From the IMG/VR virus record IMGVR_UViG_3300008110_000026, positions 1 to 64,000 of that record: a stretch of 64,000 bases of DNA. One strand, 5' to 3'. The stretch comes from a virus. Made by a program: the position numbers and the translations under genes. Below are positions 43,741 through 51,200 of this stretch, in pieces. The notes beneath the pieces were generated by a model. It worked only from the letters and a program-made list of their open reading frames with translations. It was not told the DNA's origin and ran no database searches. Within the stretch, counting starts at the first letter, position 1. Each line of letters starts with the position of its first letter.

Positions 43741-45047
43741 TACTTTGACTTGCTAGTATACGGTACTGTGATACCAAACGGTGCTTCCGGAACCTTTTCA
43801 TCGCGACCGCCGTGTACAATAAACAGCGTATCGCAATAAGTTTCGTCGCCCCATGAACCCCACGGATAACCGTCAGTGAACATGATGAACTTCTTAGGCT
43901 CGATACCATTCTCCTTCATGTAAGCGAAGTTGATATCAAAGTCGGTACCACCACCACCTGCAAGCTCGTAGGTAAGGAAGTCATTTGAAGTATCAGCAGT
44001 AATAGTGATTGGGTTATAAATTTGCGTATCAAAGCACCACAAGTGAATCTTGTAATCAGTGTACTGATCCATAATGCCCTTCACTTCGCTAAGGAAGTCA
44101 GTGCCCATTTCATCAGTGATTGACCCTGACATATCAATACAAATTGCAACGTCAATGGTAGTTTCACGATCCATGCCAGGCAAGTAAAAGCCTGCATCAA
44201 GCCCCTTACGGCTTGGACGCAGGTAAGTGTAGTTGCTCTTAATAACACTTTGGATCTGCATAGCAAGCAACTCGCGCCAATCCAACTGCGGATTCAGCAA
44301 GTCTTTGAGCAAGCGGCGCACACCTGACGGAGTGTTACCTGCTCCTGCAACCTTAGCAGCCTGAATCACAGCATTACGAAACTCTTGCTTGATCTGATCC
44401 TTCTCTGCTTTGGTGTAGCGTACAGGACCCTTAGAGCCGTCATTGCCTTCACTGCCTTCACCACCCGCGCCCTCGTCGTCGCCGTCCTCATCGCGATACA
44501 GGTGATCATCAAAGGTGTCCATGTTAATAACACGACCTTCCTTTTCTGCCTGCTTAAAGAGATCATCGTAAATCTCTTCGGAGATCTTACCGCGATATTT
44601 CCAATCGTAGCAGATTTCAACCAGCGTAATCTTCTCACCAATTTGCGCTTCAACTAGGTCGTTGTTAATAACATAGTCGTTAGCAATGTTCCAAAGTCGA
44701 GGGTCACGATTGCCCAAACGCTTCTTGTCCATGTGGTCGTAAACACAGTGGAGAACTTCGTGGCCCATACCAAACACTAGTTCTTCGTCGTTAAGTGCAT
44801 CAACGAAGTGACGGTTATAATAAAAGTATCGCCCATCGGTAGCAATAGTGGGAAGCCAGTCTGTGGCATCCTTGAAGCGCAAACGAGTAGCAAGGTTACC
44901 AAAGAACGGCGCATTAATGAGCATCTTAATTCGCGCTTTAATCAGCGCATCTTCGATTAAAGCAGAGCTCTTAGTAGTGTCCTTAATTGGACGATTAGTC
45001 TTAACTGCCCGCTTTTTAACATCTGTATCTGAAGTCGTATTAGACAT
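43740..45047 (-). CDS. VWA-like protein with metallopeptidase-type HEVLH motif (MoxR partner)
   Basis: A 435-residue protein; start chosen at the ATG at 45047 because it has AAGGGTAAAG upstream and the promoter lies in the longer frame. 'GMGHEVLHCVYDHM' (HExxH at 96-100) is the zinc-site motif of DUF2201-type putative metallopeptidases, 'DEDGDDEGAGGEG' is a disordered acidic stretch, and 'VAICIDMSGSITDEM' (DMSGS at 305-309) is a von Willebrand A metal-binding site. This layout is known for partners of MoxR-type ATPases, and such an ATPase is encoded next door at 45220. Likely a complex-remodelling module; target unknown. Confidence 0.8.
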   Translation of the reverse strand: MSNTTSDTDVKKRAVKTNRPIKDTTKSSALIEDALIKARIKMLINAPFFGNLATRLRFKDATDWLPTIATDGRYFYYNRHFVDALNDEELVFGMGHEVLHCVYDHMDKKRLGNRDPRLWNIANDYVINNDLVEAQIGEKITLVEICYDWKYRGKISEEIYDDLFKQAEKEGRVINMDTFDDHLYRDEDGDDEGAGGEGSEGNDGSKGPVRYTKAEKDQIKQEFRNAVIQAAKVAGAGNTPSGVRRLLKDLLNPQLDWRELLAMQIQSVIKSNYTYLRPSRKGLDAGFYLPGMDRETTIDVAICIDMSGSITDEMGTDFLSEVKGIMDQYTDYKIHLWCFDTQIYNPITITADTSNDFLTYELAGGGGTDFDINFAYMKENGIEPKKFIMFTDGYPWGSWGDETYCDTLFIVHGGRDEKVPEAPFGITVPYTSKSK

Positions 45048-45079
45048 AACTTTACCCTTATTTCTTATCCTACTTATAT

Positions 45080-45107
45080 AGTATAACATCTGTAGGGATA
45101 GTGTCAA
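45080..45107 (-). promoter_or_regulatory. Sigma70-type promoter for the VWA gene
   Basis: Minus strand TTGACA, 16-base spacer, TATACT, with TG three bases before the -10 (extended -10). It starts transcription about 30 bases upstream of the ATG at 45047. Confidence 0.75.
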
Positions 45108-45133
45108 CCACTATTTTACTTATCGGAAAAGGC

Positions 45134-45159
45134 GATGCCCCGCCTTTCGACGGGGCATC
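45134..45159 (-). terminator. Terminator-like hairpin after the MoxR gene
   Basis: GATGCCCCG pairs with CGGGGCATC across an eight-base loop; on the minus strand it is followed by a short run containing TTTT. It separates MoxR and VWA into two transcripts, in agreement with the separate promoter. Confidence 0.65.
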
Positions 45160-45219
45160 TTTGATGGGCTCGAGTGTAGGGAGTAACAAGGTAGGTAGGT
45201 TCTCAAGCCCTTCAACTGG

Positions 45220-46326
45220 TTAAACGATGTACTTGGTGTAACGCTCACTAAACACCTTGTACAGATCCTGATTAAGATCAGTACGGATATTAAACTTGAT
45301 ACCGTAGTCGGTCATAATGGTCTTAAAGAACAGCACAACCATTTCAGGTTCAAAATTCTCGTAGGAGAACTTAACAGCATTGTTGAACATGACCTTGAAA
45401 TCATCCTTAGTACCATGTTCCTGGTAGTACTGATTGATTTCGTAAGTGAGTCCAACCACCAAACTGTACTTAGCGGAAATCTCTTGACTCAACTTATTGT
45501 CGAGCTTAGTGACCTTACCTGAAAGCACATCTTCTGGCTTAGGCAAGTGGCTAGCAATACGACGGTGTTCAATAAACTTACCTGCCATACCCTCGCCAAC
45601 AGCGCCAGCGACTTCTGCCTTCTGTTCGAAAATATCTGAAGTTTCAAATCCGTCCTGCGTGAGCATTTCGCTTACATATGACCACGACCGCGGAGTAGCA
45701 AATGCCTGCGAACTTGTCTTAGGATCAAAGTCAAACAAGTCTGCCTTGGAGTACGAAAGGTAACCAAGCACATCTGGGTGAACCCCATTCTTTAGAGCCC
45801 ACTTCTGCCAGTCACCAAAGTCCACTGCCATGTTAATGTGACGGAAGCGGTTCGCCAACGGAGCAGGCATGCGGTAAGTAACGCCACGATCAGTTTCGCG
45901 GTTACCTGCTGCAACAATTACAACATTCTTTGGAAGAACATACTGACCAATTCGACGGTTTAGTACAAGCTGATATGCTGCTGCCTGTACACTAGGCGGA
46001 GCAGAGTTAAGTTCGTCTAGGAACAGAATTACTGTATCGTACTGCGCCGCAAACTCAACTGTAGGAAGGTCCGCCGGAGGCGCCCAATCCATTGTATTCG
46101 TTTCTGGATTACGGAAGGGGTAGCCGCGCAAGTCAGTGGGTTCAAGTAGTGCAAGACGAAGGTCTAGTACACACGAGCGTCCCATTGCGCCGCTATCTGA
46201 AATGCCCTGAACTAGTTCGGACTTACCAATGCCCGGAGGTCCCCAAATAAACAGCGGACGACGAGCTTTCATTGCACGAAGTGCGATTGACTGCACTTGC
46301 GATGCCTTAACACTAAGAGTATCCAT
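45220..46326 (-). CDS. MoxR-type AAA+ ATPase
   Basis: A 368-residue protein. Walker A 'GPPGIGKS' is at 29-36 and Walker B 'ILFLDE' at 100-105, followed by sensor-like 'VVIVAAGNRETD' and 'PLANRFRHI'. These fit MoxR ATPases, which work with VWA proteins to mature metal-enzyme or other protein complexes. The partner VWA protein is encoded directly downstream with its own promoter. Residues after about 220 are a helical lid and unknown extension. Which phage or host complex is remodelled is unknown. Confidence 0.88.
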   Translation of the reverse strand: MDTLSVKASQVQSIALRAMKARRPLFIWGPPGIGKSELVQGISDSGAMGRSCVLDLRLALLEPTDLRGYPFRNPETNTMDWAPPADLPTVEFAAQYDTVILFLDELNSAPPSVQAAAYQLVLNRRIGQYVLPKNVVIVAAGNRETDRGVTYRMPAPLANRFRHINMAVDFGDWQKWALKNGVHPDVLGYLSYSKADLFDFDPKTSSQAFATPRSWSYVSEMLTQDGFETSDIFEQKAEVAGAVGEGMAGKFIEHRRIASHLPKPEDVLSGKVTKLDNKLSQEISAKYSLVVGLTYEINQYYQEHGTKDDFKVMFNNAVKFSYENFEPEMVVLFFKTIMTDYGIKFNIRTDLNQDLYKVFSERYTKYIV

Positions 46327-46360
46327 AACTAACCTACCTTTCTAACTAACCTATGTTCTT

Positions 46361-46388
46361 ATAATAGCACCTTGTGCTATTATGTCAA
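46361..46388 (-). promoter_or_regulatory. Sigma70-type promoter for the MoxR gene
   Basis: Minus strand TTGACA, 16-base spacer, TATTAT with TG before the -10. About 35 bases upstream of the MoxR ATG. Confidence 0.75.
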
Positions 46389-46396
46389 CCGGTTTT

Positions 46397-46693
46397 TTAC
46401 ACCAGTTCCAACATATTTCCTGGAACCCGCCAGTTTGTGCCAAACATGCTATTACCATTGGGCTGTTCGCGCACGATGATAAACTTCCGGTTAATCTTCT
46501 GGACGTTACCAACAACAGTACGCCCACCACGCCCGGTAAACTTAACCTGACTGCCAACAGCGAGCTGGCGCTTGTTCTGGCTAAGGATCTGGTTGCGTCG
46601 GTAAGTAATTGCTGAACTAATTGAGCGCAACTGTTCGTCGGTGAAGTCACCAAACATAATTGCGGTATTCACATCTTGAATTGACATAGTCAT
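46397..46693 (-). CDS. Small SH3/KOW-like protein of unknown function
   Basis: A 98-residue protein from ATG 46693, which has AAGGAGTCG upstream; the frame to 46753 overlaps the promoter. The N-terminal half is helical ('FTDEQLRSISSAITYRRNQI'), the C-terminal half has 'VGSQVKFTGRGGRTVVGNVQK' and 'INRKFIIVRE', like small beta-barrel (SH3/KOW) folds that bind nucleic acid. Comparable proteins occur in marine T4-like phages. A role in transcription is possible but not shown. Confidence 0.65.
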   Translation of the reverse strand: MTMSIQDVNTAIMFGDFTDEQLRSISSAITYRRNQILSQNKRQLAVGSQVKFTGRGGRTVVGNVQKINRKFIIVREQPNGNSMFGTNWRVPGNMLELV

Positions 46694-46725
46694 TTTCGAC
46701 TCCTTATTTCTCAACCTACATTTAT

Positions 46726-46753
46726 ATAATAGCATCTTTAGGAATGCTGTCAA
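46726..46753 (-). promoter_or_regulatory. Sigma70-type promoter for the SH3-like gene
   Basis: Minus strand TTGACA, 16-base spacer, TATTAT with TG before it. Its leader shares about 30 bases with that of the promoter at 46933. Confidence 0.75.
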
Positions 46754-46762
46754 CCTTTTATT

Positions 46763-46900
46763 TTAATAAAATACAAAGTGAGTAGCATCTGACTTCAAAG
46801 TGTCTGACGCACGACTGCGTCGAGGACCGCGAAAATAAACACGAACACCCCGGTTCATCTTGCGCCATTCTGCATACATACTAATCGGAAGCCTTATCAT
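46763..46900 (-). CDS. Small basic protein
   Basis: A 45-residue frame with a good ribosome site (AAGGAGTTG) and its own promoter. It is rich in Arg ('NRGVRVYFRGPRRSRASD'). Too small for a family call; it could bind nucleic acid by charge. The promoter and ribosome site are the main support. Confidence 0.65.
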   Translation of the reverse strand: MIRLPISMYAEWRKMNRGVRVYFRGPRRSRASDTLKSDATHFVFY

Positions 46901-46932
46901 TTTCAACTCCTTATTTCTCAACCTACATTATT

Positions 46933-46960
46933 AGTATAGCAGATTTAGATATAAAGTCAA
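46933..46960 (-). promoter_or_regulatory. Sigma70-type promoter for the small basic gene
   Basis: Minus strand TTGACT, 16-base spacer, TATACT with TG before it. Confidence 0.72.
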
Positions 46961-47033
46961 CCTTTTTTACGCTAAAACAAGTCCTTATAAATCAATAACT
47001 TAGCGACGTCTGTAAGTTATTGATTTTTAAAGA

Positions 47034-47065
47034 CAAAAAAATAGGGGCATTTCTGCCCCTATTTT
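47034..47065 (-). terminator. Rho-independent terminator after the winged-helix gene
   Basis: On the minus strand AAATAGGGGCA pairs with TGCCCCTATTT over a GAAA loop and runs into T residues. Confidence 0.88.
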
Positions 47066-47085
47066 CATAGCCGTTTAATGGAGAA

Positions 47086-47352
47086 TTAAACGAGGCCAGC
47101 TGCTAGAGCCTTGTAGCCAGCAGCAATAACAGCACGGCTAGGAGTACCAAGACGATAGAAAGTCTTAGTACGACCCTTTGTATCAGTGTGCTGGTTAGCA
47201 TAGATTGGGAAGCCCTTCATACGAAGTGCTGAAACAGTTGAGCGAGCATTACCAACGCCAAACTGAGCCTCAATCTGAGCAGCGGTCAAACCACGATCGT
47301 TAGTGCGAAGCGCCTTAAGAACGCGATCTTCCTTTGTCATTACCTTAGTCAT
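47086..47352 (-). CDS. Winged-helix-type DNA-binding protein
   Basis: An 88-residue protein. 'RVLKALRTNDRGLTAAQIEAQ', 'FGVGNARSTVSALRMKGFPI' is a clear helix-turn-helix in a winged-helix layout, followed by a wing ('RTKTFYRLG'). It should bind DNA and could regulate phage or host genes. It is a single-gene unit with its own strong promoter and terminator, as expected for an early regulator. Target unknown. Confidence 0.75.
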   Translation of the reverse strand: MTKVMTKEDRVLKALRTNDRGLTAAQIEAQFGVGNARSTVSALRMKGFPIYANQHTDTKGRTKTFYRLGTPSRAVIAAGYKALAAGLV

Positions 47353-47432
47353 ATTTCACCTTTTCTTTAGTTAACATATTGCTAGGAAGGATATTCTTTC
47401 TAGCCTGCTAGCATTTACGCTAACATAACACT

Positions 47433-47461
47433 ATATTAGCACCGTTATAGTAACTTGTCAA
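47433..47461 (-). promoter_or_regulatory. Sigma70-type promoter for the winged-helix gene
   Basis: Minus strand TTGACA, 17-base spacer, TAATAT, with TG before the -10: close to consensus. Confidence 0.78.
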
Positions 47462-47470
47462 CTGGTTTTT

Positions 47471-47899
47471 TTAACTTTTTTTGTTTAAATTTGAAATCTG
47501 GACAAGTTGTTCTAATAGAGCTTCCATATGACTAAAAAGAGTATCGTTATTATTTGAATAATGAACTGTAGCTCTTTTTTGAATATGGTTACACATGTCC
47601 ATAAATTTAAAAAGTCTATCGCTGTCTGTTGCAATAGACATGCTGTTATAGTTTACACCAAGGTCACTTGGAAAGGTTTGGTTAAAGAATGTTTCTTTTT
47701 TTAGGGTAAATGTGTCTGATTCTTTTTTATCAAACTGACTAAAAGTCACAGTAATGTTTGGATCAAACGAATAACTGAAGGAACCAAACATACCAAAGGC
47801 AGGTTTGGTCTGCTCTTTGGCTCTTTGTTCAGTTTCTATTTTCTTGCGTCTTTCCTCAATAGGGAAAGAAACAATGTTATCATCATTATCGTTGTTCAT
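47471..47899 (-). CDS. Unknown protein
   Basis: A 142-residue protein from ATG 47899 (which overlaps the stop of the HNH gene); an earlier ATG at 47917 is less likely. Sequence starts with many Asn/Asp, then 'FPIEERRKKIETEQRAKEQT' helix and a beta region 'FGSFSYSFDPNITVTFSQFD', ending in a helix. No known family. Confidence 0.55.
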   Translation of the reverse strand: MNNDNDDNIVSFPIEERRKKIETEQRAKEQTKPAFGMFGSFSYSFDPNITVTFSQFDKKESDTFTLKKETFFNQTFPSDLGVNYNSMSIATDSDRLFKFMDMCNHIQKRATVHYSNNNDTLFSHMEALLEQLVQISNLNKKS

Positions 47900-48402
47900 G
47901 CTAGATAATCCTTCCAACTTGGGTGCTTCATATCAAACGGTAGCTTTTTACGAATGTTAGCCAATTCGTAATAGCTAGGCTTATATGGCTCGCGCCGCGG
48001 CCTAATTAGGCTACTGCCCTTTTCAAGGTTACATGGAGGACAGGCTGCTACAATGTTTTCCCATGTTGTTTTACCTCCTAAGCTGATAGGTATAACATGG
48101 TCCATTGTAACTGTGCCAGAAGTTACCAAAACACCGCAGTATTGACACTCGAAATGATCACGCAGAGTAACATTGTACTTGCTGAAGCGTGGATACTTCT
48201 TTGCTTTCACATAGTCCTTCACCATCATTACAGCAGGCACACGAGTCTCCCAGCTCGGGCTTCGTACAACCCAATCATCATACCATTCGAGAACATGCAC
48301 ACGATCAAGCCAGATGTACTTGATGGCTTCCTGCCAGCCTACCGCACTCAGCGGGAGAATACTGATTGGTGATGCATCTTTATTTAATAACAGCGTATCC
48401 AT
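47896..48402 (-). CDS. HNH endonuclease
   Basis: A 168-residue protein. 'CQYCGVLVTSGTVTMDHVIPI' with 'TTWENIVAACPPCNLEKGS' is an HNH nuclease core with two CxxC zinc knuckles (CQYC and CPPC) and the catalytic His in 'MDHVIP'. The N-terminal 'LLLNKDASPISILPLSAVGWQ' is the usual lead-in of this phage family. It may cut DNA as a free-standing or homing-type nuclease. It is not obviously within an intron. Confidence 0.9.
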   Translation of the reverse strand: MDTLLLNKDASPISILPLSAVGWQEAIKYIWLDRVHVLEWYDDWVVRSPSWETRVPAVMMVKDYVKAKKYPRFSKYNVTLRDHFECQYCGVLVTSGTVTMDHVIPISLGGKTTWENIVAACPPCNLEKGSSLIRPRREPYKPSYYELANIRKKLPFDMKHPSWKDYLA

Positions 48403-48406
48403 AACT

Positions 48407-48802
48407 TTATAACATTTCTATATAACTATTAATATCGTTTCCGTTTAGTCTGAACCAAGCAGCATCATTTTCATTGTAAAATGTTACTATACTCTTACCT
48501 AAATAATAAGGCCATTCCATGATTTTGTCAAGAGCTATGACAGCTTTATTATTAGGTAAATCAGAAACTTTGTATTTGTAATGATCGTACTTTTTTGATA
48601 GTAGAGCATTACCAAAAGAGGTTAGCCTTATACCAACAGGCTCACCACCAATTAGGCGGTAGTTTGCAAAAATAAGTCGGTGAATTTCGTCTTTGGTGAA
48701 CTTGGGCTCATGTCCCAATTTTTTAGACGTATATAAGATTATATCTTTTTCAAGTTCGCTAACTAGTTTAGCGTGAATACTTTCAATCGATATCTGCCTC
48801 AT
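48407..48802 (-). CDS. Unknown protein
   Basis: A 131-residue protein. 'FTKDEIHRLIFANYRLIGGEP', 'GIRLTSFGNALLSKKYDHYK' and a C-terminal 'NENDAAWFRLNGNDI' suggest a DNA- or protein-binding fold. It overlaps the next gene by 20 bases. No family assigned. Confidence 0.5.
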   Translation of the reverse strand: MRQISIESIHAKLVSELEKDIILYTSKKLGHEPKFTKDEIHRLIFANYRLIGGEPVGIRLTSFGNALLSKKYDHYKYKVSDLPNNKAVIALDKIMEWPYYLGKSIVTFYNENDAAWFRLNGNDINSYIEML

Positions 48803-49082
48803 TTACAACCTCGCCTTGCGTGAGTTTTACTACCCTAAACCCATCGGTGGAGAAAATCTTATTCAGGCGTTCAGCAAGGTTAAATGCGTGACCGGGATTA
48901 CTAAAGGAGACTTTCTTGTACTTTGGACCAGGATAGCTCACTAATGTATTTAGTGTGCGTAGATTTATAGGGGCATCCTTAAAGAATACACTATAGATAG
49001 CGTCGGCACTTAGTACCTGCTCTGCATGGTATGTGTTCTTATTGATTGCTTCTAGCAAAATCTCTGGTTTTGGTCTACTCAT
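48783..49082 (-). CDS. Conserved marine T4-like phage protein
   Basis: A 99-residue protein from ATG 49082, chosen because the late promoter overlaps the earlier frame start (49103) and an SD (CAGGAG) lies just upstream. 'SRPKPEILLEAINKNTYHAE', 'YSVFFKDAPINLR', 'KYKKVSFSNPGHAFNLAERLN' are conserved in marine T4-like phages as I recall. Function unknown. Confidence 0.7.
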   Translation of the reverse strand: MSRPKPEILLEAINKNTYHAEQVLSADAIYSVFFKDAPINLRTLNTLVSYPGPKYKKVSFSNPGHAFNLAERLNKIFSTDGFRVVKLTQGEVVNEADID

Positions 49083-49104
49083 ATGTGTGTCTCCTGTACA
49101 CATA

Positions 49105-49112
49105 TATTTATC
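49105..49112 (-). promoter_or_regulatory. T4-type late promoter GATAAATA (minus strand)
   Basis: GATAAATA lies 22 bases upstream of the ATG at 49082. Confidence 0.55.
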
Positions 49113-49135
49113 AAAACTAGCTATAAAAACACCTT

Positions 49136-49399
49136 TTAATTTTTAAGGTCTATGCTTAGTTTAGCGTTTACTAGATCGTCATAGTCCTGAAATGTAAGGT
49201 ATAGTGTCTGATCTTCGTACCAATTTTGTCTTGTATAGTCCATGCAAGCATGTGGTATAAAATGATATCCCCAGTCTTTTGCACAAAGTTTGTCTAGTTT
49301 TTGCCAGACTATCTGGGGTAAAGCAAAAACAGAAGTACGCCACTGATAGCGATAGATTTTGTTATATCGTTCAGGTTTACTCTTTAAATCCGCCACCAT
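49136..49399 (-). CDS. Unknown protein
   Basis: An 87-residue protein. 'YRWQTSVFALPQIVWQKLDK'-like helix region (YQWRTSVFALPQIVWQKLDK) and 'AKDWGYHFIPHACMDYTRQN' are visible. It overlaps the end of the gene at 49377. No domain known. Confidence 0.5.
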   Translation of the reverse strand: MVADLKSKPERYNKIYRYQWRTSVFALPQIVWQKLDKLCAKDWGYHFIPHACMDYTRQNWYEDQTLYLTFQDYDDLVNAKLSIDLKN

Positions 49400-49565
49400 C
49401 TACATTTACCTGCTGTCTTACTGGCTCATTCTTAGTTACAGTTACTTTTTGCGAGGGTACTGTATACAAAATACCTAACAGATAATCAATATCTAAAGTG
49501 ATGCTTTTAGATCTTGATTTTTGTAGCTTCTCTAAGCGCCAAATTAATTTTTCAAGTTCTGTCAT
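49377..49565 (-). CDS. Unknown small protein
   Basis: A 62-residue protein with a helical N-terminus ('ELEKLIWRLEKLQKSRSKS') and a Val/Thr-rich end. It overlaps both neighbours, which supports a real gene. Function unknown. Confidence 0.5.
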   Translation of the reverse strand: MTELEKLIWRLEKLQKSRSKSITLDIDYLLGILYTVPSQKVTVTKNEPVRQQVNVDGGGFKE

Positions 49566-50076
49566 TGTTACGCTTTTCTTTATTAAGCCTTTTTAGTTGC
49601 TGTCTCATTTCCAGCTCAGACTTATACGGGCCTTCATAGCCGTAGCGTAATAGTGTGGTTAGCTTTGGACCGTGTGACTGTTTCCAACCTTTACCAAAGT
49701 TGATACAGTAATATCCTGCTGCGTAGTATACATCGCTGCCTTCAATTTTAGTATAAAGGGGAATGTCATCTCGATAATCCGGATGACTTTCATCTACTGC
49801 GAACGGTGTTTCGTAGTCAACTTCATAGCCCTTGATATAATATGAATCGGGCTTGATAGCAGCTGAAGTAATCTGCTTTTTAAAGAGAGTAGAATTACCA
49901 AAGTATTCCTCTACTTCGTGATCATCCTTAAAGTTTACAAGATCCTTACCGGTAATATATGTAAATCGCTCTTGTGCATTCTTATTTAGAATGCCAAGTT
50001 TTTGATTACCCTGATGCACTAGCCATGCAACATCTGAGATCTGCTGTAGCATTGTTTTTGATGTAATGTCGTTCAT
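49552..50076 (-). CDS. Conserved phage protein of unknown function
   Basis: A 174-residue protein. 'DVAWLVHQGNQKLGILNKNA', 'ITGKDLVNFKDDHEVEEYFG' and 'YYAAGYYCINFGKGWKQSHG' are notable. An exact late promoter lies 22 bases upstream. I regard it as a conserved marine T4-like phage protein of unknown role. The C-terminal region is a Lys/Arg-rich helix. Confidence 0.65.
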   Translation of the reverse strand: MNDITSKTMLQQISDVAWLVHQGNQKLGILNKNAQERFTYITGKDLVNFKDDHEVEEYFGNSTLFKKQITSAAIKPDSYYIKGYEVDYETPFAVDESHPDYRDDIPLYTKIEGSDVYYAAGYYCINFGKGWKQSHGPKLTTLLRYGYEGPYKSELEMRQQLKRLNKEKRNNDRT

Positions 50077-50097
50077 AGTGTGTTTCCTTGTGTAATA

Positions 50098-50105
50098 TAT
50101 TTATA
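50098..50105 (-). promoter_or_regulatory. T4-type late promoter TATAAATA (exact, minus strand)
   Basis: A perfect T4 late consensus, 21 bases upstream of the ATG at 50076. Confidence 0.68.
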
Positions 50106-50462
50106 TCAGTCAAATTTGGGAGGCAATTCGTATCCCTCAACCCTATCAGACTGATCGTCGCCTATAGTAAAGCTAAAATTGAGTACATTCTTGTAGATAA
50201 AACTGCGCCAGCCGTTTGCGTTTAAATCCCAAACACTTAAACTTTCTTCGCTGCGCTTTCTTGGCTCAGCACCTTCTGCTAAAGACTTTGGCAAGTGTTC
50301 AACCGGGATGAGCTTTTCATCTAGGGTACATAACATCTTTCTTTCTTCGCCGTTTTTCTTTAAGAAAGTAACGGTACCTGGACCTGCCCTCAGCATATCT
50401 TTAATCCAACCTCGAGCTTTTTCGCTATCAAATGGGTGTGCTTGAGTAGTTTCTGTGTTCAT
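50106..50462 (-). CDS. SH3-barrel (DUF2693-type) protein
   Basis: A 118-residue protein. 'WIKDMLRAGPGTVTFLKKNGE', 'ERKMLCTLDEKLIPVEHLP' and 'SVWDLNANGWRSFIYKNVL' fit a known phage family (DUF2693, SH3-like barrel) with the pattern WIK..L..G.VTF.K.(N/D)G.ER.M.CTL and V(F/W)D...WR(S)F. Its function is not established. It overlaps the gene at 50459 by four bases. Confidence 0.75.
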   Translation of the reverse strand: MNTETTQAHPFDSEKARGWIKDMLRAGPGTVTFLKKNGEERKMLCTLDEKLIPVEHLPKSLAEGAEPRKRSEESLSVWDLNANGWRSFIYKNVLNFSFTIGDDQSDRVEGYELPPKFD

Positions 50463-50674
50463 TTTATTTCATCCAGTATAATTAAATCAGCTTGTTTACC
50501 AACAATTTTGTCAGTTACTTCTTCTCGTTCTGTATTGATCCACGGCGGTAGTTTTGAACCTGGTGCTGCAAAAGGTCTGCGATAAACTGTTTCACCGTTA
50601 CGCTCAAATATCCAAGCAAAGTCGGGTTCGCCGTTAGCTAATATCCAAAATGCTTTTTCAGCCTCAGTAAACAT
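50459..50674 (-). CDS. Unknown small protein
   Basis: A 71-residue protein. 'TEAEKAFWILANGEPDFAWIF' and 'VYRRPFAAPGSKLPPWI' are the main features. ATG overlap with both neighbours supports translation. No family assigned. Confidence 0.55.
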   Translation of the reverse strand: MFTEAEKAFWILANGEPDFAWIFERNGETVYRRPFAAPGSKLPPWINTEREEVTDKIVGKQADLIILDEIK

Positions 50675-51200
50675 TATTCTCTTTTAGGATAGAGATATAA
50701 TAATCCTGTCCCTTATAAATGTTGTCTTGGAAATTATCTGCTGCATTGTCATCAGCTCGATCACTAACATATTTGTAGCAGATAAATTCTACATTCGCAT
50801 CACGGCAGGCCTTAGCAATGGCATAGGCTTCCATATCAACTAGGTCTGCACCTTGAGCATCAGCAGGATCTGTAACAAAGTTATCACCAGTACTCACATG
50901 AAGACCATCTGTGCTAAATGTAATTGGAGCACAGGCATCAACAGCATCTTGACCCACAATACAACCGGACACCTTAAGGTCTCGCTGGCTAAACTTGGTA
51001 CACTTGAAGATGCCACCATGGTCAACCGTGATACCGCCTGCGGTGCCAAAGTTAAATACACGCTTAGGCTTATAACGCTCGATTAGTGTAGCTGCAATAA
51101 TAGCAGCATTGACTTTACCCACACCCGTGTAGAACACACCTGGTTTGTCAACAAGCTCAGGTGCTTCACCTTTGAGTGCAATTAGTACTAGATCATTCAT
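50664..51200 (-). CDS. Nucleoside phosphorylase/nucleosidase-like protein (MTAN-type fold)
   Basis: A 178-residue protein, shorter than the usual 230. 'GVFYTGVGKVNAAIIAATLIE', 'VFNFGTAGGI' , 'STGDNFVTD' and 'ADLVDMEAYAIAKAC' are typical of 5'-methylthioadenosine/S-adenosylhomocysteine nucleosidases, with Glu in 'MEAYAI' binding the ribose. Late in the chain 'VSDRADDNAAD' gives the catalytic Asp. Probably it cleaves or exchanges a purine nucleoside, which would help recycle host nucleotides or the SAM by-product of radical SAM enzymes. Shares one base with the exonuclease stop. Confidence 0.82.
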   Translation of the reverse strand: MNDLVLIALKGEAPELVDKPGVFYTGVGKVNAAIIAATLIERYKPKRVFNFGTAGGITVDHGGIFKCTKFSQRDLKVSGCIVGQDAVDACAPITFSTDGLHVSTGDNFVTDPADAQGADLVDMEAYAIAKACRDANVEFICYKYVSDRADDNAADNFQDNIYKGQDYYISILKENNVY

